DNA of 64,000 nucleotides from positions 817,199-881,198 of the forward strand of contig NZ_HE610717.1 of assembly GCF_000321025.1 (NCBI RefSeq), in the 5' to 3' direction. Position 1 is the stretch's first letter, and every line of letters begins with the position of its first letter. Below, one piece after another: positions 33,155 to 42,637 of this stretch. Source of the DNA: Peptoniphilus senegalensis JC140. GTDB lineage: Bacteria; Bacillota; Clostridia; Tissierellales; Peptoniphilaceae. Under the pieces are notes generated by a model, which worked only from the letters and a program-made list of their open reading frames with translations, was not told where the DNA came from and made no database searches. The translations under genes were made by a program, and so were the position numbers.

Positions 33155-33691
33155 ATGATTTACTTAATACTTGGACATTCAGGCTCTGGCAAGAGCACCC
33201 TTAGAGATGAACTTACAAAAAAAGGTTTAAATAAGATAATAACTTACACAACTAGAACACCTCGTCCTAATGAGGTTAACGGTCTCGATTACAACTTTAT
33301 AGATATAAAAGATTTTAAAGAAATGGAAGATGAAAATTTATTTATTGGCTCAACTTGTTATGCAGGAAATTATTATTCAACTTTAAAAAAAGATTTAGAA
33401 GTAAATGATAATGACGAGAGAGACTGCGTTATTATAGTTGATAAAGAAGGCGTCCATGCCATAAAAAAAGAATTTAAAAATTCCCTCTCAATTTATTTAA
33501 AATGCTCCAAGGAAGTTTTGAAAAATAGAATGATTAAGAGAGCTGAAGATGAAAGTGTCATAGAAAAAAGGCTTTCTGTATTAGAAAATTTAGACTCTTA
33601 CGCAGATTATATTATTGACAGTGACAGAGAAATGGAAAAAGTCTTAAAAGATGTCTTTGCAATTATTAAAAGTTCCAAGTCGGGAAAATGA
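33155..33691 (+). CDS. Guanylate-kinase-like P-loop protein
   Basis: About 178 residues with GHSGSGKSTLRDEL near residue 6 (P-loop) and TYTTRTPRPNEVNGLDYNFI near 30, the GMP-binding block of guanylate kinase, then a late KCSKEVLKNRMIKRAEDE lid region. It is shorter than typical Gmk (about 205) and diverges in the central part, so it may be a second, specialised guanylate-kinase-like enzyme rather than the essential one. AAAGGAGATAAT precedes the ATG. It lies alone just upstream of the FMN riboswitch. Confidence 0.75.
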   Translation: MIYLILGHSGSGKSTLRDELTKKGLNKIITYTTRTPRPNEVNGLDYNFIDIKDFKEMEDENLFIGSTCYAGNYYSTLKKDLEVNDNDERDCVIIVDKEGVHAIKKEFKNSLSIYLKCSKEVLKNRMIKRAEDESVIEKRLSVLENLDSYADYIIDSDREMEKVLKDVFAIIKSSKSGK

Positions 33692-33702
33692 TTTTTCTTT
33701 TC

Positions 33703-33732
33703 TTGACATTTTATAATCTAGTGATATTATAA
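33703..33732 (+). promoter_or_regulatory. Promoter of the riboflavin operon
   Basis: A perfect TTGACA (33703-33708) is followed after 18 bases by TTATAA (33727-33732), just upstream of the FMN riboswitch. It begins a dozen bases after the guanylate-kinase-like gene ends, so the rib operon is probably transcribed separately. Confidence 0.7.
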
Positions 33733-33750
33733 ACTTATAAGTAAATAAAA

Positions 33751-33895
33751 CTCTTCAGGGCGAGGTGCAATTCCTCACCGGCGGTAAAGTCCGCGAGCGC
33801 AAGCTGAATTGGTGCAATTCCAATACCGACAGTATAGTCTGGATGAAAGAAGATAAATTTTAAATTTTTGAGCCCTGCATGGGCTCTTTTTTTAT
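33751..33895 (+). promoter_or_regulatory. FMN riboswitch (RFN element) before ribD
   Basis: The core reads CTCTTCAGGGCGAGGTGCAA, then CTCACCGGCGG, GTCCGCGAGCG and a final CAGTATAGTCTGGATGAAAG (33751-33856), the conserved six-helix RFN. A terminator follows (GAGCCC, loop, GGGCTC, seven T; 33870-33895). FMN binding should end transcription before ribD. Target and motifs agree fully. Confidence 0.97.
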
Positions 33896-33905
33896 AGGAG
33901 ATTTT

Positions 33906-35021
33906 ATGTATATAGAAAATTTTAACGACAGCTTTTATATGCTCCGTGCTCTGGAACTTGCAGAAAAGGGCATTGGACATACAAAAACCAATCCCCTTGT
34001 TGGCTGTGTTATTGTTAAAGACGAGGAAATAATTGGCGAAGGCGCCCATTTAAAATTTGGCGAAAATCACGCTGAGGTAAATGCCATTGAAGATGCAAAA
34101 AGCCGTGGCAATGACTTGAAAGGTTCAACCCTTTATGTAAACTTGGAGCCCTGCTCTCACTTTGGCAAGACTCCACCCTGTGCCAATCGAATTGTAGAAG
34201 AGGGAATAGCAAGAGTTGTTATTGGAACAAGTGACCCCTTCCCCAAAGTTTCTGGCGGCGGCATAAAAATTTTGGAGGATGCCGGAGTTTCTATAACTGA
34301 AGGTGTCTGCCAAGAAGAATGTTTGAACTTAAATGAGAGATTTTTTACTTATATTAAAAAGAATAGACCCTTTGTTGTCCTAAAGGCTGGCATGTCTCTT
34401 GACGGAAAAATTGCTACAGAAAGTGGCGAGTCAAGATGGATTACATCAGATTTTTCTAGAGCTTATTCTCACGAACTTCGTGGCAAGCTTGATGGGATAA
34501 TGGTCGGCATTGGCACAGTCCTTGCTGATGATCCAACATTAAATGTTCGTCATGGCAAATACAAGGTCAACCCTATTAGGATTGTAACAGATTCAAGGCT
34601 TAGAATTCCCCTTAATGCTAAAATGCTTTCAGAGGATTTAGATTCAATAGCAATTATTGCAACTACAAAAAATTGCGACAAGGAAAAACTTGAAAAGCTA
34701 AAAGAAATGAAAAATGTTGAAGTTTTAATTTGTGACGAAAAAAACAATAGAGTTGATTTAAAAGACTTAATGGAAAAATTAAAGACCTACAACATCTCTT
34801 CAATCTTACTTGAGGGTGGAAAGACTCTTAATGCAGAAATGCTAAAAAATAATTTAGTAGACAAATTTTATATTTTTATGGCGCCAATTTTACTTGGCTC
34901 AAAGGGTATCCATGCCATAGGAGATTTAGAAATTGATGCCCTAAAGGACGCAATCAAAATAAAAGACATGAAGTGCGAAAAATTATTTGATGACATACTT
35001 GTCACTGGAAGGTGTGATTAA
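33906..35021 (+). CDS. ribD: Riboflavin deaminase/reductase RibD
   Basis: A 371-residue bifunctional enzyme: the N-terminal deaminase removes the amino group of the GTP-derived pyrimidine, the C-terminal reductase uses NADPH on the ribose. Zinc ligands are in GENHAEVNAIEDA near residue 52 and EPCSHFGKTPPC near 82; the reductase begins near 150 with VLKAGMSLDGKIA and has GRTILLEGG-like ILLEGGKTLNAEML near 300. AGGAG precedes the ATG by 6 bases. It is the first gene after the FMN riboswitch. Confidence 0.97.
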   Translation: MYIENFNDSFYMLRALELAEKGIGHTKTNPLVGCVIVKDEEIIGEGAHLKFGENHAEVNAIEDAKSRGNDLKGSTLYVNLEPCSHFGKTPPCANRIVEEGIARVVIGTSDPFPKVSGGGIKILEDAGVSITEGVCQEECLNLNERFFTYIKKNRPFVVLKAGMSLDGKIATESGESRWITSDFSRAYSHELRGKLDGIMVGIGTVLADDPTLNVRHGKYKVNPIRIVTDSRLRIPLNAKMLSEDLDSIAIIATTKNCDKEKLEKLKEMKNVEVLICDEKNNRVDLKDLMEKLKTYNISSILLEGGKTLNAEMLKNNLVDKFYIFMAPILLGSKGIHAIGDLEIDALKDAIKIKDMKCEKLFDDILVTGRCD

Positions 35022-35658
35022 AATTTTTACTGGAATAATAGAAGAAGTTGGAAGACTGGCTGGCATTAAAAAGGAAAAGGACCTCTACACCCTAAAAATT
35101 TCCTGCAAAAAAGTTTTGGAAGGTACAAAAAAGGGCGACTCCATTGCCACTAACGGTGTCTGCCTAACTGTAACAGAGCTTGGCGATGAATTTTACAAGG
35201 CAGAAGTCATGGTTGAAACTATAAATTCAAGTAACTTTAAAAATTTAAGTAGTGGCGAAGCTTTAAACTTGGAGCGAGCCCTTAGCCCATCCAAAAGACT
35301 TGACGGTCACATAGTCCAAGGTCATGTGGATGGAGTTGGCAAAATCATAAATATTTTAAAGAGAGGCCACGAAATTGTCTATAGAATAAAATTCGACTCA
35401 GATAATTTTAAATACATTGCCGAGAAAGGCTCTATTGCTCTTGACGGTATCAGCCTTACTGTATCAAAAGTTGCTGAAAATTATTTTGAAGTCTCAATTA
35501 TTCCAACTACCATAGCTGATACAAATCTTGAAAGTAAAAAGCTTGGAGAAAAAATAAATATTGAGACAGATATTATTGGCCGCTATGTTTACAATTTTGT
35601 CAATGCAAAAGAGACAAGCAAAATAACAAAAAACTTTTTATTAGAAAATGGATTTTAA
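35014..35658 (+). CDS. ribE: Riboflavin synthase alpha chain
   Basis: Riboflavin synthase dismutates two lumazines to riboflavin; the two lumazine-binding repeats are visible (FTGIIEEVGRL then NGVCLTVTEL; GHIVQGHVDGVGKI then DGISLTVSKV). Length is normal at about 211-214 residues. The start is unclear: family members begin MFTGII, but here the codon before TTT ACT GGA is ATT. A GTG three codons earlier sits only one base after the SD GGAAGG, whereas the ATT is 10 bases after it. The gene overlaps the end of ribD. The coordinate given uses the GTG. Confidence 0.92.
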   Translation: MIKIFTGIIEEVGRLAGIKKEKDLYTLKISCKKVLEGTKKGDSIATNGVCLTVTELGDEFYKAEVMVETINSSNFKNLSSGEALNLERALSPSKRLDGHIVQGHVDGVGKIINILKRGHEIVYRIKFDSDNFKYIAEKGSIALDGISLTVSKVAENYFEVSIIPTTIADTNLESKKLGEKINIETDIIGRYVYNFVNAKETSKITKNFLLENGF

Positions 35659-35692
35659 GTAAATTTTATATAGAAATTTGAGAGGAGAAGAC

Positions 35693-36898
35693 ATGAAAGT
35701 AAACACAATCGAAGAAGTTGTTGAAGCCTTAAAAAAAGGCGAAATAATAATAGTAACAGACGAACCAGACAGAGAAAACGAAGGCGATATGATTCAAGCA
35801 GCAGAATTTGCAACTGGCGAAAGTTTAAATACAATGGCATCTCTTGCCAAGGGACTAATTTGCATGCCAATGTCAAAATCTTATGCAGAAAAACTTAAAT
35901 TAGATCAAATGGTTGCCGATAACACTGACAATCACGAAACAGCCTTTACAGTTTCAGTTGACCACATCGACACCACTACAGGAATTTCTGCTTGGGAAAG
36001 AGCCTTAACTGCAAATAAACTTACTGAAGACGATGCGAAGCCAGAGGATTTTAGAAGACCAGGCCACATGTTCCCTCTTGTAGCAAAAAAAGATGGAATT
36101 TTTGTGAGACGTGGACACACTGAAGCAACTGTTGACCTTTTAAAAATTGCTGGATTAAAAGAAGTTGGACTCTGCTGCGAAATTATGCAAGATGATGGAC
36201 ACATGATGCGTGGCGAAGATTTGTTTAAGCTGGCAGAAAAGTTGGACATGAAAATTACTACAACTGAAGAACTTTTGCTTTACAGAAAAAGACATGAAAA
36301 AATCATAGAAAAAGTTGCTGAGGCAAAACTTCCTACAAAGTTTGGTGACTTTATGGCTCACGCCTACATCGACAAGGTTACTGGCGAGCACCACATTGCC
36401 CTTGTTAAAGGAGAAATTGGAGACGGCATGGATGTCCTTACGCGAGTTCACTCTGAATGTCTAACTGGCGACTGCTTCGGGTCATCAAGATGCGACTGTG
36501 GCAACCAGCTTCATCTTGCCATGAAAAAAATTGACGAGGAAGGCAGAGGAATTTTACTTTATATGCGTCAAGAAGGTCGTGGCATTGGTCTTGTAAATAA
36601 AATTCGTGCCTATGCCTTACAAGATCAGGGCATGGACACAGTTGAAGCAAATTTAGCTCTTGGCTTTCCAGAAGATGCCAGAGATTATTCCACTGGCGCA
36701 CAAATCCTGCAAGATTTAGGAGTAAAGGAACTTCGACTTCTTACAAATAACCCTGACAAAGTCTACTCTCTTCAAGAATTTGGCATGATTATAAAAGAGA
36801 GAGTTCCAATTGAAATTCACTCAACTAAGCATGATGAATTTTATTTGAGAACAAAAGCAGAAAAGATGAATCATATCTTATCTGAATTTAGTAAATAA
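35693..36898 (+). CDS. ribBA: Bifunctional RibBA
   Basis: About 401 residues. The N-terminal half makes 3,4-dihydroxybutanone 4-phosphate from ribulose 5-phosphate ([12 protein letters not shown] near residue 27, [11 protein letters not shown] near 140). The C-terminal half is GTP cyclohydrolase II, with zinc cysteines in [17 protein letters not shown] near 250 and the GRGIGL loop near 298. Both halves look intact, so both precursors of riboflavin come from this one protein. GAGAGGAGAAGAC precedes the ATG. Third gene of the rib operon. Confidence 0.97.
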   Translation: MKVNTIEEVVEALKKGEIIIVTDEPDRENEGDMIQAAEFATGESLNTMASLAKGLICMPMSKSYAEKLKLDQMVADNTDNHETAFTVSVDHIDTTTGISAWERALTANKLTEDDAKPEDFRRPGHMFPLVAKKDGIFVRRGHTEATVDLLKIAGLKEVGLCCEIMQDDGHMMRGEDLFKLAEKLDMKITTTEELLLYRKRHEKIIEKVAEAKLPTKFGDFMAHAYIDKVTGEHHIALVKGEIGDGMDVLTRVHSECLTGDCFGSSRCDCGNQLHLAMKKIDEEGRGILLYMRQEGRGIGLVNKIRAYALQDQGMDTVEANLALGFPEDARDYSTGAQILQDLGVKELRLLTNNPDKVYSLQEFGMIIKERVPIEIHSTKHDEFYLRTKAEKMNHILSEFSK

Positions 36899-36952
36899 TT
36901 TTAGAAAATTTAATCGCAAAAAATAATTAACAAAAAAATAAATGGAGGAAAT

Positions 36953-37420
36953 ATGAAAATTTACAGTGCAAATTTAAAATCTGAAGGAAAAAAATACGCC
37001 ATAGTTTTGGCAAGATTTAACGAGTTTATAGTTTCAAAACTTTTAGACGGATGTATAGATGGACTAAAGAGGCATGGCGTAGAAGATGAGGAGATTGAAG
37101 TAATTTGGGTGCCAGGGTCTTTTGAAATTCCCCTAGCAGCAAAATCTCTTGCCATGACAAAAAGATACGATGCAGTGATAGCACTTGGAGCAGTAATTCG
37201 CGGCGCAACTACTCACTACGAACTTGTATCAGCAGAAGTTGCAAAGGGAATTGCATCTTCATCACTTGAAACTGGCGTGCCAATAATTTTCGGAGTAATC
37301 ACAACAGAAAATATTGAACAAGCGATTGAAAGAGCAGGCACGAAGGCTGGCAACAAGGGCTTTGATGCTGCTACTGCTGCAATCGAAATGGCAAATTTGC
37401 TAGGCGATATTCGTGGCTAA
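36953..37420 (+). CDS. ribH: Lumazine synthase
   Basis: A 155-residue enzyme that condenses the pyrimidine with dihydroxybutanone phosphate, normally in 60-mer shells. [14 protein letters not shown] near residue 20, [12 protein letters not shown] near 52 and [12 protein letters not shown] near 80 are active-site segments. GGAGGAAAT precedes the ATG. Its last codons overlap the start of the HAD gene by 8 bases. Confidence 0.97.
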   Translation: MKIYSANLKSEGKKYAIVLARFNEFIVSKLLDGCIDGLKRHGVEDEEIEVIWVPGSFEIPLAAKSLAMTKRYDAVIALGAVIRGATTHYELVSAEVAKGIASSSLETGVPIIFGVITTENIEQAIERAGTKAGNKGFDAATAAIEMANLLGDIRG

Positions 37421-38105
37421 GCAATCAAAAGAAAATTTACATTTAAAAAATTATGAGCTTAAAAATGTAAATTCCATAATTTTTGACTTTGATGGCACCC
37501 TTCACAACACCCTAAAAATTTATTATCCAGCCTTTTCTTATGGTGTTGAATTTTTAAGAGAACATGGTTTTGCAAAAGATTTTGAATTAAACGAAAAGAA
37601 TGTGTCAAGATTTTTAGGCGAGAAACCAAATTTTGCCTATGACTTCATTGCAGATGGTGCAGATGACTCTTTAAAAAGAGAAGTCATGGCACTCGTCGGT
37701 AAAAAAATGGATGAAAACATAAAAAATGGGGTTGGGGAACTTTATGAGGGTACTATAAAAGTTTTAGAAGAGCTTTCCAAGAATTACAACCTCTACATTC
37801 TCTCCAACTGTCGAGAGTCTTACTTGGACCTTGCCCTTGATGTCTACAATATAAAAAAATATTTCAAAAAATGTTTTGCGGCAGAAACTTATGCCTTCAT
37901 TCCAAAGGATGAAATCATCAAAAAAGAAAGGCAGAATATAAACGAAGAGATTATATTTGTAGGCGACAGACACCATGACATGGAAGCTGCCAGGAAAAAT
38001 AATCTAAAGAGTATTTTTTGTAGCTACGGCTTTGGCAATTCTGAAGAAGGAAAGGATGCAAATTACAGAATCTCTTCCATTGGCGAACTTTTAAATCTCT
38101 TGTAG
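37413..38105 (+). CDS. HAD-family phosphatase coupled to ribH
   Basis: A 230-residue haloacid dehalogenase-like hydrolase. Motif I is DFDGTLHNT near residue 25 (nucleophile Asp), motif [10 protein letters not shown] near 130, and motif [13 protein letters not shown] near 185. The helical cap after motif I makes it a subclass IA enzyme. It starts at GTG inside the ribH end, so translation is coupled to riboflavin synthesis. The pathway needs a phosphatase for the ribitylaminouracil phosphate made by RibD, for which HAD enzymes are known; this is a natural candidate, but FMN or general sugar-phosphate activity is also possible. Confidence 0.85.
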   Translation: MAKQSKENLHLKNYELKNVNSIIFDFDGTLHNTLKIYYPAFSYGVEFLREHGFAKDFELNEKNVSRFLGEKPNFAYDFIADGADDSLKREVMALVGKKMDENIKNGVGELYEGTIKVLEELSKNYNLYILSNCRESYLDLALDVYNIKKYFKKCFAAETYAFIPKDEIIKKERQNINEEIIFVGDRHHDMEAARKNNLKSIFCSYGFGNSEEGKDANYRISSIGELLNLL

Positions 38106-38182
38106 ATAAGAATTTAAAAAATAAAATCCCTTAATCAGTAAAAAATAAAAACTTTACTTTAAAAAAATAAAACCCTAACAAA

Positions 38183-38214
38183 AAAGGAGGACTTCGCGTC
38201 CTCCAACTTTTTTA
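38183..38214. terminator. Bidirectional terminator between rib operon and hbd
   Basis: GGAGGAC, loop TTCGC, GTCCTCC form a strong stem with T-rich tracts on both strands, placed between the convergent HAD and hbd genes. Confidence 0.9.
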
Positions 38215-38222
38215 TAATTGAA

Positions 38223-39068
38223 TTAATATTTATAAAATCCTTCGCCAGTTTTTCTTCCAAGTAGACCTGCTCTAACCATTTTCTTAAGAAGTGGATGTGG
38301 TCTGTATTTAGGGTCGCCAAATTCTGTGTAAAGAACTTCCATAATTGCAAGAACTACATCAAGTCCTACTAAATCTCCAAGAGCTAGAGGTCCCATTGGG
38401 TGGTTTGCACCAAGTTGCATTGCAGTGTCAATATCTTCTACTGATGCAATTCCTTCAGCGTAAATTCCAATTGCTTCGTTGATCATAGGAATTAAAATTC
38501 TATTTACTACGAATCCAGGAGCTTCATCAACTTCTACTGGAGTCTTTCCAATTTCTTTTGAAAGTTCGATAATCATATCTTTAACCTTTGGATCAGTTTT
38601 CTTTCCAGAAATAACTTCAACAAGTTTCATTGCTGGAACTGGGTTAAAGAAGTGCATACCAATTACTTTTTCAGGTCTTTTTGTAGCTGCTCCTATGTCA
38701 GTTATTGAAAGAGATGAAGTGTTTGATGCGAGAACTGTCTTTTCTTCACAAGTTTCACAAAGTTCTGTAAAAATTGCTTTTTTAATCTTAGGATTTTCTG
38801 TTGCTGCTTCTATAATAAGGTCACAATCTGCTACATCTTTAATATCAGATGAAGTAGTTAAATTTGAAAGAGCTGTTTCCATTTCTTCCTTTGTCATTCT
38901 TTCTTTAGCAACATTTTTTTCATAACCTTTTTTAATTCTTTCCATAGCTTTTTCAAGAGCTTCTGGTGCAATATCCCTTACAACTACTTTGTGATATGGT
39001 GCAAGAACTTGAGCAATTCCAGCTCCCATAGTACCTGATCCAATTACTGCTATTTTCATTTTATTCAC
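38223..39068 (-). CDS. hbd: 3-hydroxybutyryl-CoA dehydrogenase
   Basis: A 281-residue NAD(P)-dependent enzyme interconverting acetoacetyl-CoA and 3-hydroxybutyryl-Co[16 protein letters not shown] near residue 7 is the nucleotide site; [17 protein letters not shown] near 137 carries the catalytic His; [17 protein letters not shown] near 185 is typical. It is the last gene of the maoC-thl-crt-hbd operon and starts right at the crt end. Confidence 0.96.
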   Translation of the reverse strand: MNKMKIAVIGSGTMGAGIAQVLAPYHKVVVRDIAPEALEKAMERIKKGYEKNVAKERMTKEEMETALSNLTTSSDIKDVADCDLIIEAATENPKIKKAIFTELCETCEEKTVLASNTSSLSITDIGAATKRPEKVIGMHFFNPVPAMKLVEVISGKKTDPKVKDMIIELSKEIGKTPVEVDEAPGFVVNRILIPMINEAIGIYAEGIASVEDIDTAMQLGANHPMGPLALGDLVGLDVVLAIMEVLYTEFGDPKYRPHPLLKKMVRAGLLGRKTGEGFYKY

Positions 39069-39848
39069 TTATTCTCCTTTAAATTCAGTTTTTCCCTTAT
39101 TTAAAAATGCCTTCATACCTTCTTTTTGGTCATTTGTTGCAAAACATAGGCCAAAGTGAGTTTTTTCGATTTGCATTGCCGTGTCTATATCTGTTTGTGA
39201 GCCATTTATTATTGATGCTTTAGAATATTCTACTGCCTTAGGTGCATTTCTAGAAATCCTTTTTGCCATTTCAATTGCTTTGTCAATTAATTCTTCAGGT
39301 TCATAAACATGGTTTACAAGACCTATTTCCAAAGCTTTGTCTGCACCTATCATTTCTGTAGTGTAAATTAATTCTTTTGCATATCCTGGTCCAACTGTCC
39401 TAGAAAGTCTTTGTGTTCCTCCAAATCCAGGTGTAATTCCAAGTCCTACTTCAGGTTGACCAAATTTTGCCTTTGTAGATGCAAGCCTAATATCACAAGC
39501 TATGGCAATTTCAGATCCTCCACCTAATGCAAATCCATTTACTGCTGCTATTACTGGAACTCTACATTTTTCAATTTCCATAAAAGTATCCATTCCAAGC
39601 TTTGCGAAATCATAAGCTTCACTTGCTGTAAAGTTAGCCATTTCTCCAATATCAGCACCTGCTACAAAGGATTTTCCTGCGCCAGTTACTATAATACATC
39701 TTACATCATCTTCTACATCTGAAAAGAATCTATGAAGTTCCTTTAACATTTCTGAGTTAAGAGCATTTAAGCTCTTTTCTCTGTTAAGTGTTAATAGAAT
39801 AATTCCATCCTCTTTTTTTTCTACAATTAAAAATTTGTTTTCCATCAT
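39069..39848 (-). CDS. crt: Enoyl-CoA hydratase (crotonase)
   Basis: About 259 residues, crotonase fold, hydrating crotonyl-CoA to 3-hydroxybutyryl-CoA. SFVAGADIGEM near residue 60 forms the oxyanion hole, and GGGSEIAIACDIRLAS and GLGITPGFGGTQRLSR near 105-140 carry the two catalytic Glu positions. Two adjacent ATGs follow GGAAGG; the first overlaps the thiolase stop (TAATG), so translation is coupled. Confidence 0.95.
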   Translation of the reverse strand: MMENKFLIVEKKEDGIILLTLNREKSLNALNSEMLKELHRFFSDVEDDVRCIIVTGAGKSFVAGADIGEMANFTASEAYDFAKLGMDTFMEIEKCRVPVIAAVNGFALGGGSEIAIACDIRLASTKAKFGQPEVGLGITPGFGGTQRLSRTVGPGYAKELIYTTEMIGADKALEIGLVNHVYEPEELIDKAIEMAKRISRNAPKAVEYSKASIINGSQTDIDTAMQIEKTHFGLCFATNDQKEGMKAFLNKGKTEFKGE

Positions 39849-41035
39849 TAGTCCCTTCCAACGATAAGAGCAGTTCCCATTCCTCCGCCGATACAAAGTG
39901 TTGCTAAGCCTTTCTTAGCATCTCTCTTTTGCATTTCAAATAAAAGTGTAGTCAAAATTCTTGCTCCACTTGCTCCAATAGGGTGACCAATTGCAATAGC
40001 TCCACCATTTACGTTTACTTTGTTGATGTCAAAGCCCATTTCTTTATTAACTGCACAAGCTTGAGCTGCGAAAGCTTCGTTTGCTTCGATTAAATCAAGG
40101 TCATCAGCTTTAAGTCCTGCTTTTTCAAGTGCTTTAGTTGATGATGGAATAGGTCCAGTACCCATAATCTTAGGGTCAACACCTGCTGTTGCATAAGAAA
40201 TAATATATGCAAGAGGAGTAACTCCAAGTTCTTTTGCCTTAGATTCTTTCATTAGTACAAGCATTGCTGCACCATCGTTGATTCCAGATGCATTACCTGC
40301 AGTAACTGTACCACCATCTTTTTTAAATGCTGGTTTAAGTTTTGCAAGACTTTCTACTGTTACGCCATCTCTTATAAATTCATCTGTATCTATAACTGTT
40401 ACATTGCCTTTTCTGTCTTTTATTTCAACTGGAACGATTTCGTCTTTGAATCTTCCTTCTTTTTTTGCTCTTTCTGCATTATTTTGAGATCTTGCAGCAA
40501 GTTCATCTTGCATTTCTCTTGTTATTCCATATTTTTCAGCTACATTTTCGGCAGTAATACCCATGTGATAATCATTGAAAGCATCCCATAGACCGTCTTT
40601 AATCATTGTGTCAACAACTTTTTTGTCGCCCATTCTTGCTCCCCATCTTTCATTAGTAAGAGCATAAGGTGCCATTGACATTGATTCAGTACCACCAGCA
40701 AGTACAATTTCTGCATCTCCAGCCTTGATAACTTGAGCTGCTAAACTTACTGCACGAAGTCCTGATCCACATACAATGTTAATTGTAACTGCTGGAGTGT
40801 CAATATCTAGACCCGCTCCAAGAACAACTTGTCTTGCCACGTTTTGTCCTTGAGCTGCTTGAAGTACGTTACCAATGTATGCTTCATCAACCATATCAGG
40901 CTTTACATTTGCTCTCTTAAGAGCTTCTTTTACTGCTACTACTCCAAGTTCTACTGCTGGAGTGTTTTTAAATTGACCTCCAAAACTACCTACTGCTGTT
41001 CTTGCAGCTGATGCTATAACAATTCTATCTTCCAT
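39848..41035 (-). CDS. thlA: Acetyl-CoA C-acetyltransferase (thiolase)
   Basis: About 395 residues, condensing two acetyl-CoA to acetoacetyl-CoA (or the reverse). The nucleophile Cys is in [15 protein letters not shown] near residue 88, the His in [12 protein letters not shown] near 350, and the second Cys in [14 protein letters not shown] near 380. GGAGGAAAAA precedes the ATG. With crt and hbd it forms three of the four C4 chain-elongation steps; butyryl-CoA dehydrogenase and etfAB are not in this window. Confidence 0.96.
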   Translation of the reverse strand: MEDRIVIASAARTAVGSFGGQFKNTPAVELGVVAVKEALKRANVKPDMVDEAYIGNVLQAAQGQNVARQVVLGAGLDIDTPAVTINIVCGSGLRAVSLAAQVIKAGDAEIVLAGGTESMSMAPYALTNERWGARMGDKKVVDTMIKDGLWDAFNDYHMGITAENVAEKYGITREMQDELAARSQNNAERAKKEGRFKDEIVPVEIKDRKGNVTVIDTDEFIRDGVTVESLAKLKPAFKKDGGTVTAGNASGINDGAAMLVLMKESKAKELGVTPLAYIISYATAGVDPKIMGTGPIPSSTKALEKAGLKADDLDLIEANEAFAAQACAVNKEMGFDINKVNVNGGAIAIGHPIGASGARILTTLLFEMQKRDAKKGLATLCIGGGMGTALIVGRD

Positions 41036-41048
41036 TTTTTCCTCCTTG

Positions 41049-41462
41049 TTACTCTCTAGGTGGCAATACTGTAGCCACACCATCTAAAACTATTTCTCCC
41101 TTTTGATTTGTACAAGTTGTTTTGAGCTTTAAAATTTTTTCTTTAATTATCTCAATTGCTTCAACTTTTGCTGTAATTGTGTCTCCGATATAAACAGGCT
41201 TAGTAAATTTCATTTCTTGACCCATATAAATAGTGCCAGGTCCAGGAAGTTTCATACCAAGAACAGCAGATACAAGCCCTGCTGTAAGCATACCATGTGC
41301 AATTCTAGTTTTAAAAGATCCCTTTCCAGCTTCAACTTCGTTGATATGAGCAGGATTTAAGTCACCAGTTATTCCAGCATAAAGATATACATCTGTTTCA
41401 GAAATTGTTTTTGTAAATTCAGCAGTATCGCCGATTTTTATTTCTTTAATAGTTTTCCCCAT
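41049..41462 (-). CDS. MaoC-family (R)-specific enoyl-CoA hydratase
   Basis: A 137-residue hot-dog-fold protein with the hydratase 2 motif [15 protein letters not shown] near residue 27 (Asp and His of the catalytic dyad) and [15 protein letters not shown] near 55. Members hydrate crotonyl-CoA to the (R)-hydroxyacyl-CoA. It sits first in the operon, 13 bases before thiolase, beside an (S)-type crotonase, so the cell may make both stereoisomers or use this enzyme on another acyl-CoA. GAGGAGGTAGATC precedes the ATG. Confidence 0.92.
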   Translation of the reverse strand: MGKTIKEIKIGDTAEFTKTISETDVYLYAGITGDLNPAHINEVEAGKGSFKTRIAHGMLTAGLVSAVLGMKLPGPGTIYMGQEMKFTKPVYIGDTITAKVEAIEIIKEKILKLKTTCTNQKGEIVLDGVATVLPPRE

Positions 41463-41532
41463 CAGATCTACCTCCTCAAACTTCTTTTAAAATTATACCC
41501 ATAATTTAGCTATATAAATTAATATCCCAAAA

Positions 41533-42636
41533 TTAATTCATCTTTTCTAAAATATCAACGATTTTTTTAGCAGCATGGCCATCTCCATAAGGATTTACAG
41601 CCTTTGCCATTTCCTCGTATAATTTTTTATTATCTAATAAACTAATTATACTGTCATAGACATCTTGTGAATTAGTTCCCACAAGCTTTGCTGTTTTTGC
41701 TTCTACACCTTCCATTCTCTCTGTCTCATTTCTTAAAACTAAGACAGGTTTTCCAAGAGCTGGTGCCTCTTCTTGCACTCCTCCAGAATCTGTCACAACA
41801 AACTTTACTCTCGCCATGAGATTTGAAAAAGGCATATAAGAAAGTGGTTCAATGAGATGAACTTTGTCTAAATCAGAAAAATACTTTTTCGCAGTACTCC
41901 TAACAATTGGATTTAAGTGAATTGGAAAGACAATTTCAATATTTTCTCTTTCTAAGACAACTTGCCTTATAGCAGAAAAAATATTTTCCATTGGCTTGCC
42001 CCAATTTTCTCTCCTATGTGCAGTAAGTAATACTACTTCTTTATTATAATCCAAATTGTTCAAAATTTCATCGTCAAATACAAAATCTTCTTTAACTGAA
42101 TACTTCAATGCATCAATTACAGTGTTGCCAGTTATAAAAATATTTTTATCATCATAGCCCTCTCTCAAAAGATTTTGTCTGTTAGATTCTGTTGGTGCAA
42201 AATGATAATTTGATAGGACTCCTGTTAGTTTTCTATTCGCCTCTTCTGGATAGGGCGAATAGAAATTCCCTGACCTAAGTCCTGCCTCCACATGTCCAAT
42301 TTTTATCTTTTTATAAAAAGCTGCTAAAGCTGCTGCAAAAACTGTTGTTGTATCTCCTTGAACTAATAATATATCTGGTTTTAATTCATCTAAAATATCT
42401 TCAAGCCCCAAAAGAGTTCTTGTAGTTACATCTGTAAGTGTTTGACCTTTTTTAAAAATATTTAAGTCGTAATCTGGTTTTATATCAAAAATCTCTAGCA
42501 CTTGGTCTAGCATCTCTCTGTGCTGGCCTGTGACACAAATATAGCTTTCAATATCTTTTCTCTTTTCGATTTCTTTTATAATCGGTGCCATCTTTATGCC
42601 TTCAGGTCTTGTACCAAATACAAATAATACCTTCAA
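41533..42636 (-). CDS. wecB: UDP-N-acetylglucosamine 2-epimerase
   Basis: A 367-residue non-hydrolysing epimerase making UDP-ManNAc for teichoic acid linkage units or other glycans. VFGTRPEGIKMAPI near residue 5, QGDTTTVFAAALA near 94, GHVEAGLRSGNFYSPYPEE near 115 and TDSGGVQEEAPALGKPVLVLR near 285 are family hallmarks. It lies one base after the tagO-like gene and is probably cotranscribed. Confidence 0.95.
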   Translation of the reverse strand: MKVLFVFGTRPEGIKMAPIIKEIEKRKDIESYICVTGQHREMLDQVLEIFDIKPDYDLNIFKKGQTLTDVTTRTLLGLEDILDELKPDILLVQGDTTTVFAAALAAFYKKIKIGHVEAGLRSGNFYSPYPEEANRKLTGVLSNYHFAPTESNRQNLLREGYDDKNIFITGNTVIDALKYSVKEDFVFDDEILNNLDYNKEVVLLTAHRRENWGKPMENIFSAIRQVVLERENIEIVFPIHLNPIVRSTAKKYFSDLDKVHLIEPLSYMPFSNLMARVKFVVTDSGGVQEEAPALGKPVLVLRNETERMEGVEAKTAKLVGTNSQDVYDSIISLLDNKKLYEEMAKAVNPYGDGHAAKKIVDILEKMN

Positions 42637-42637
42637 T

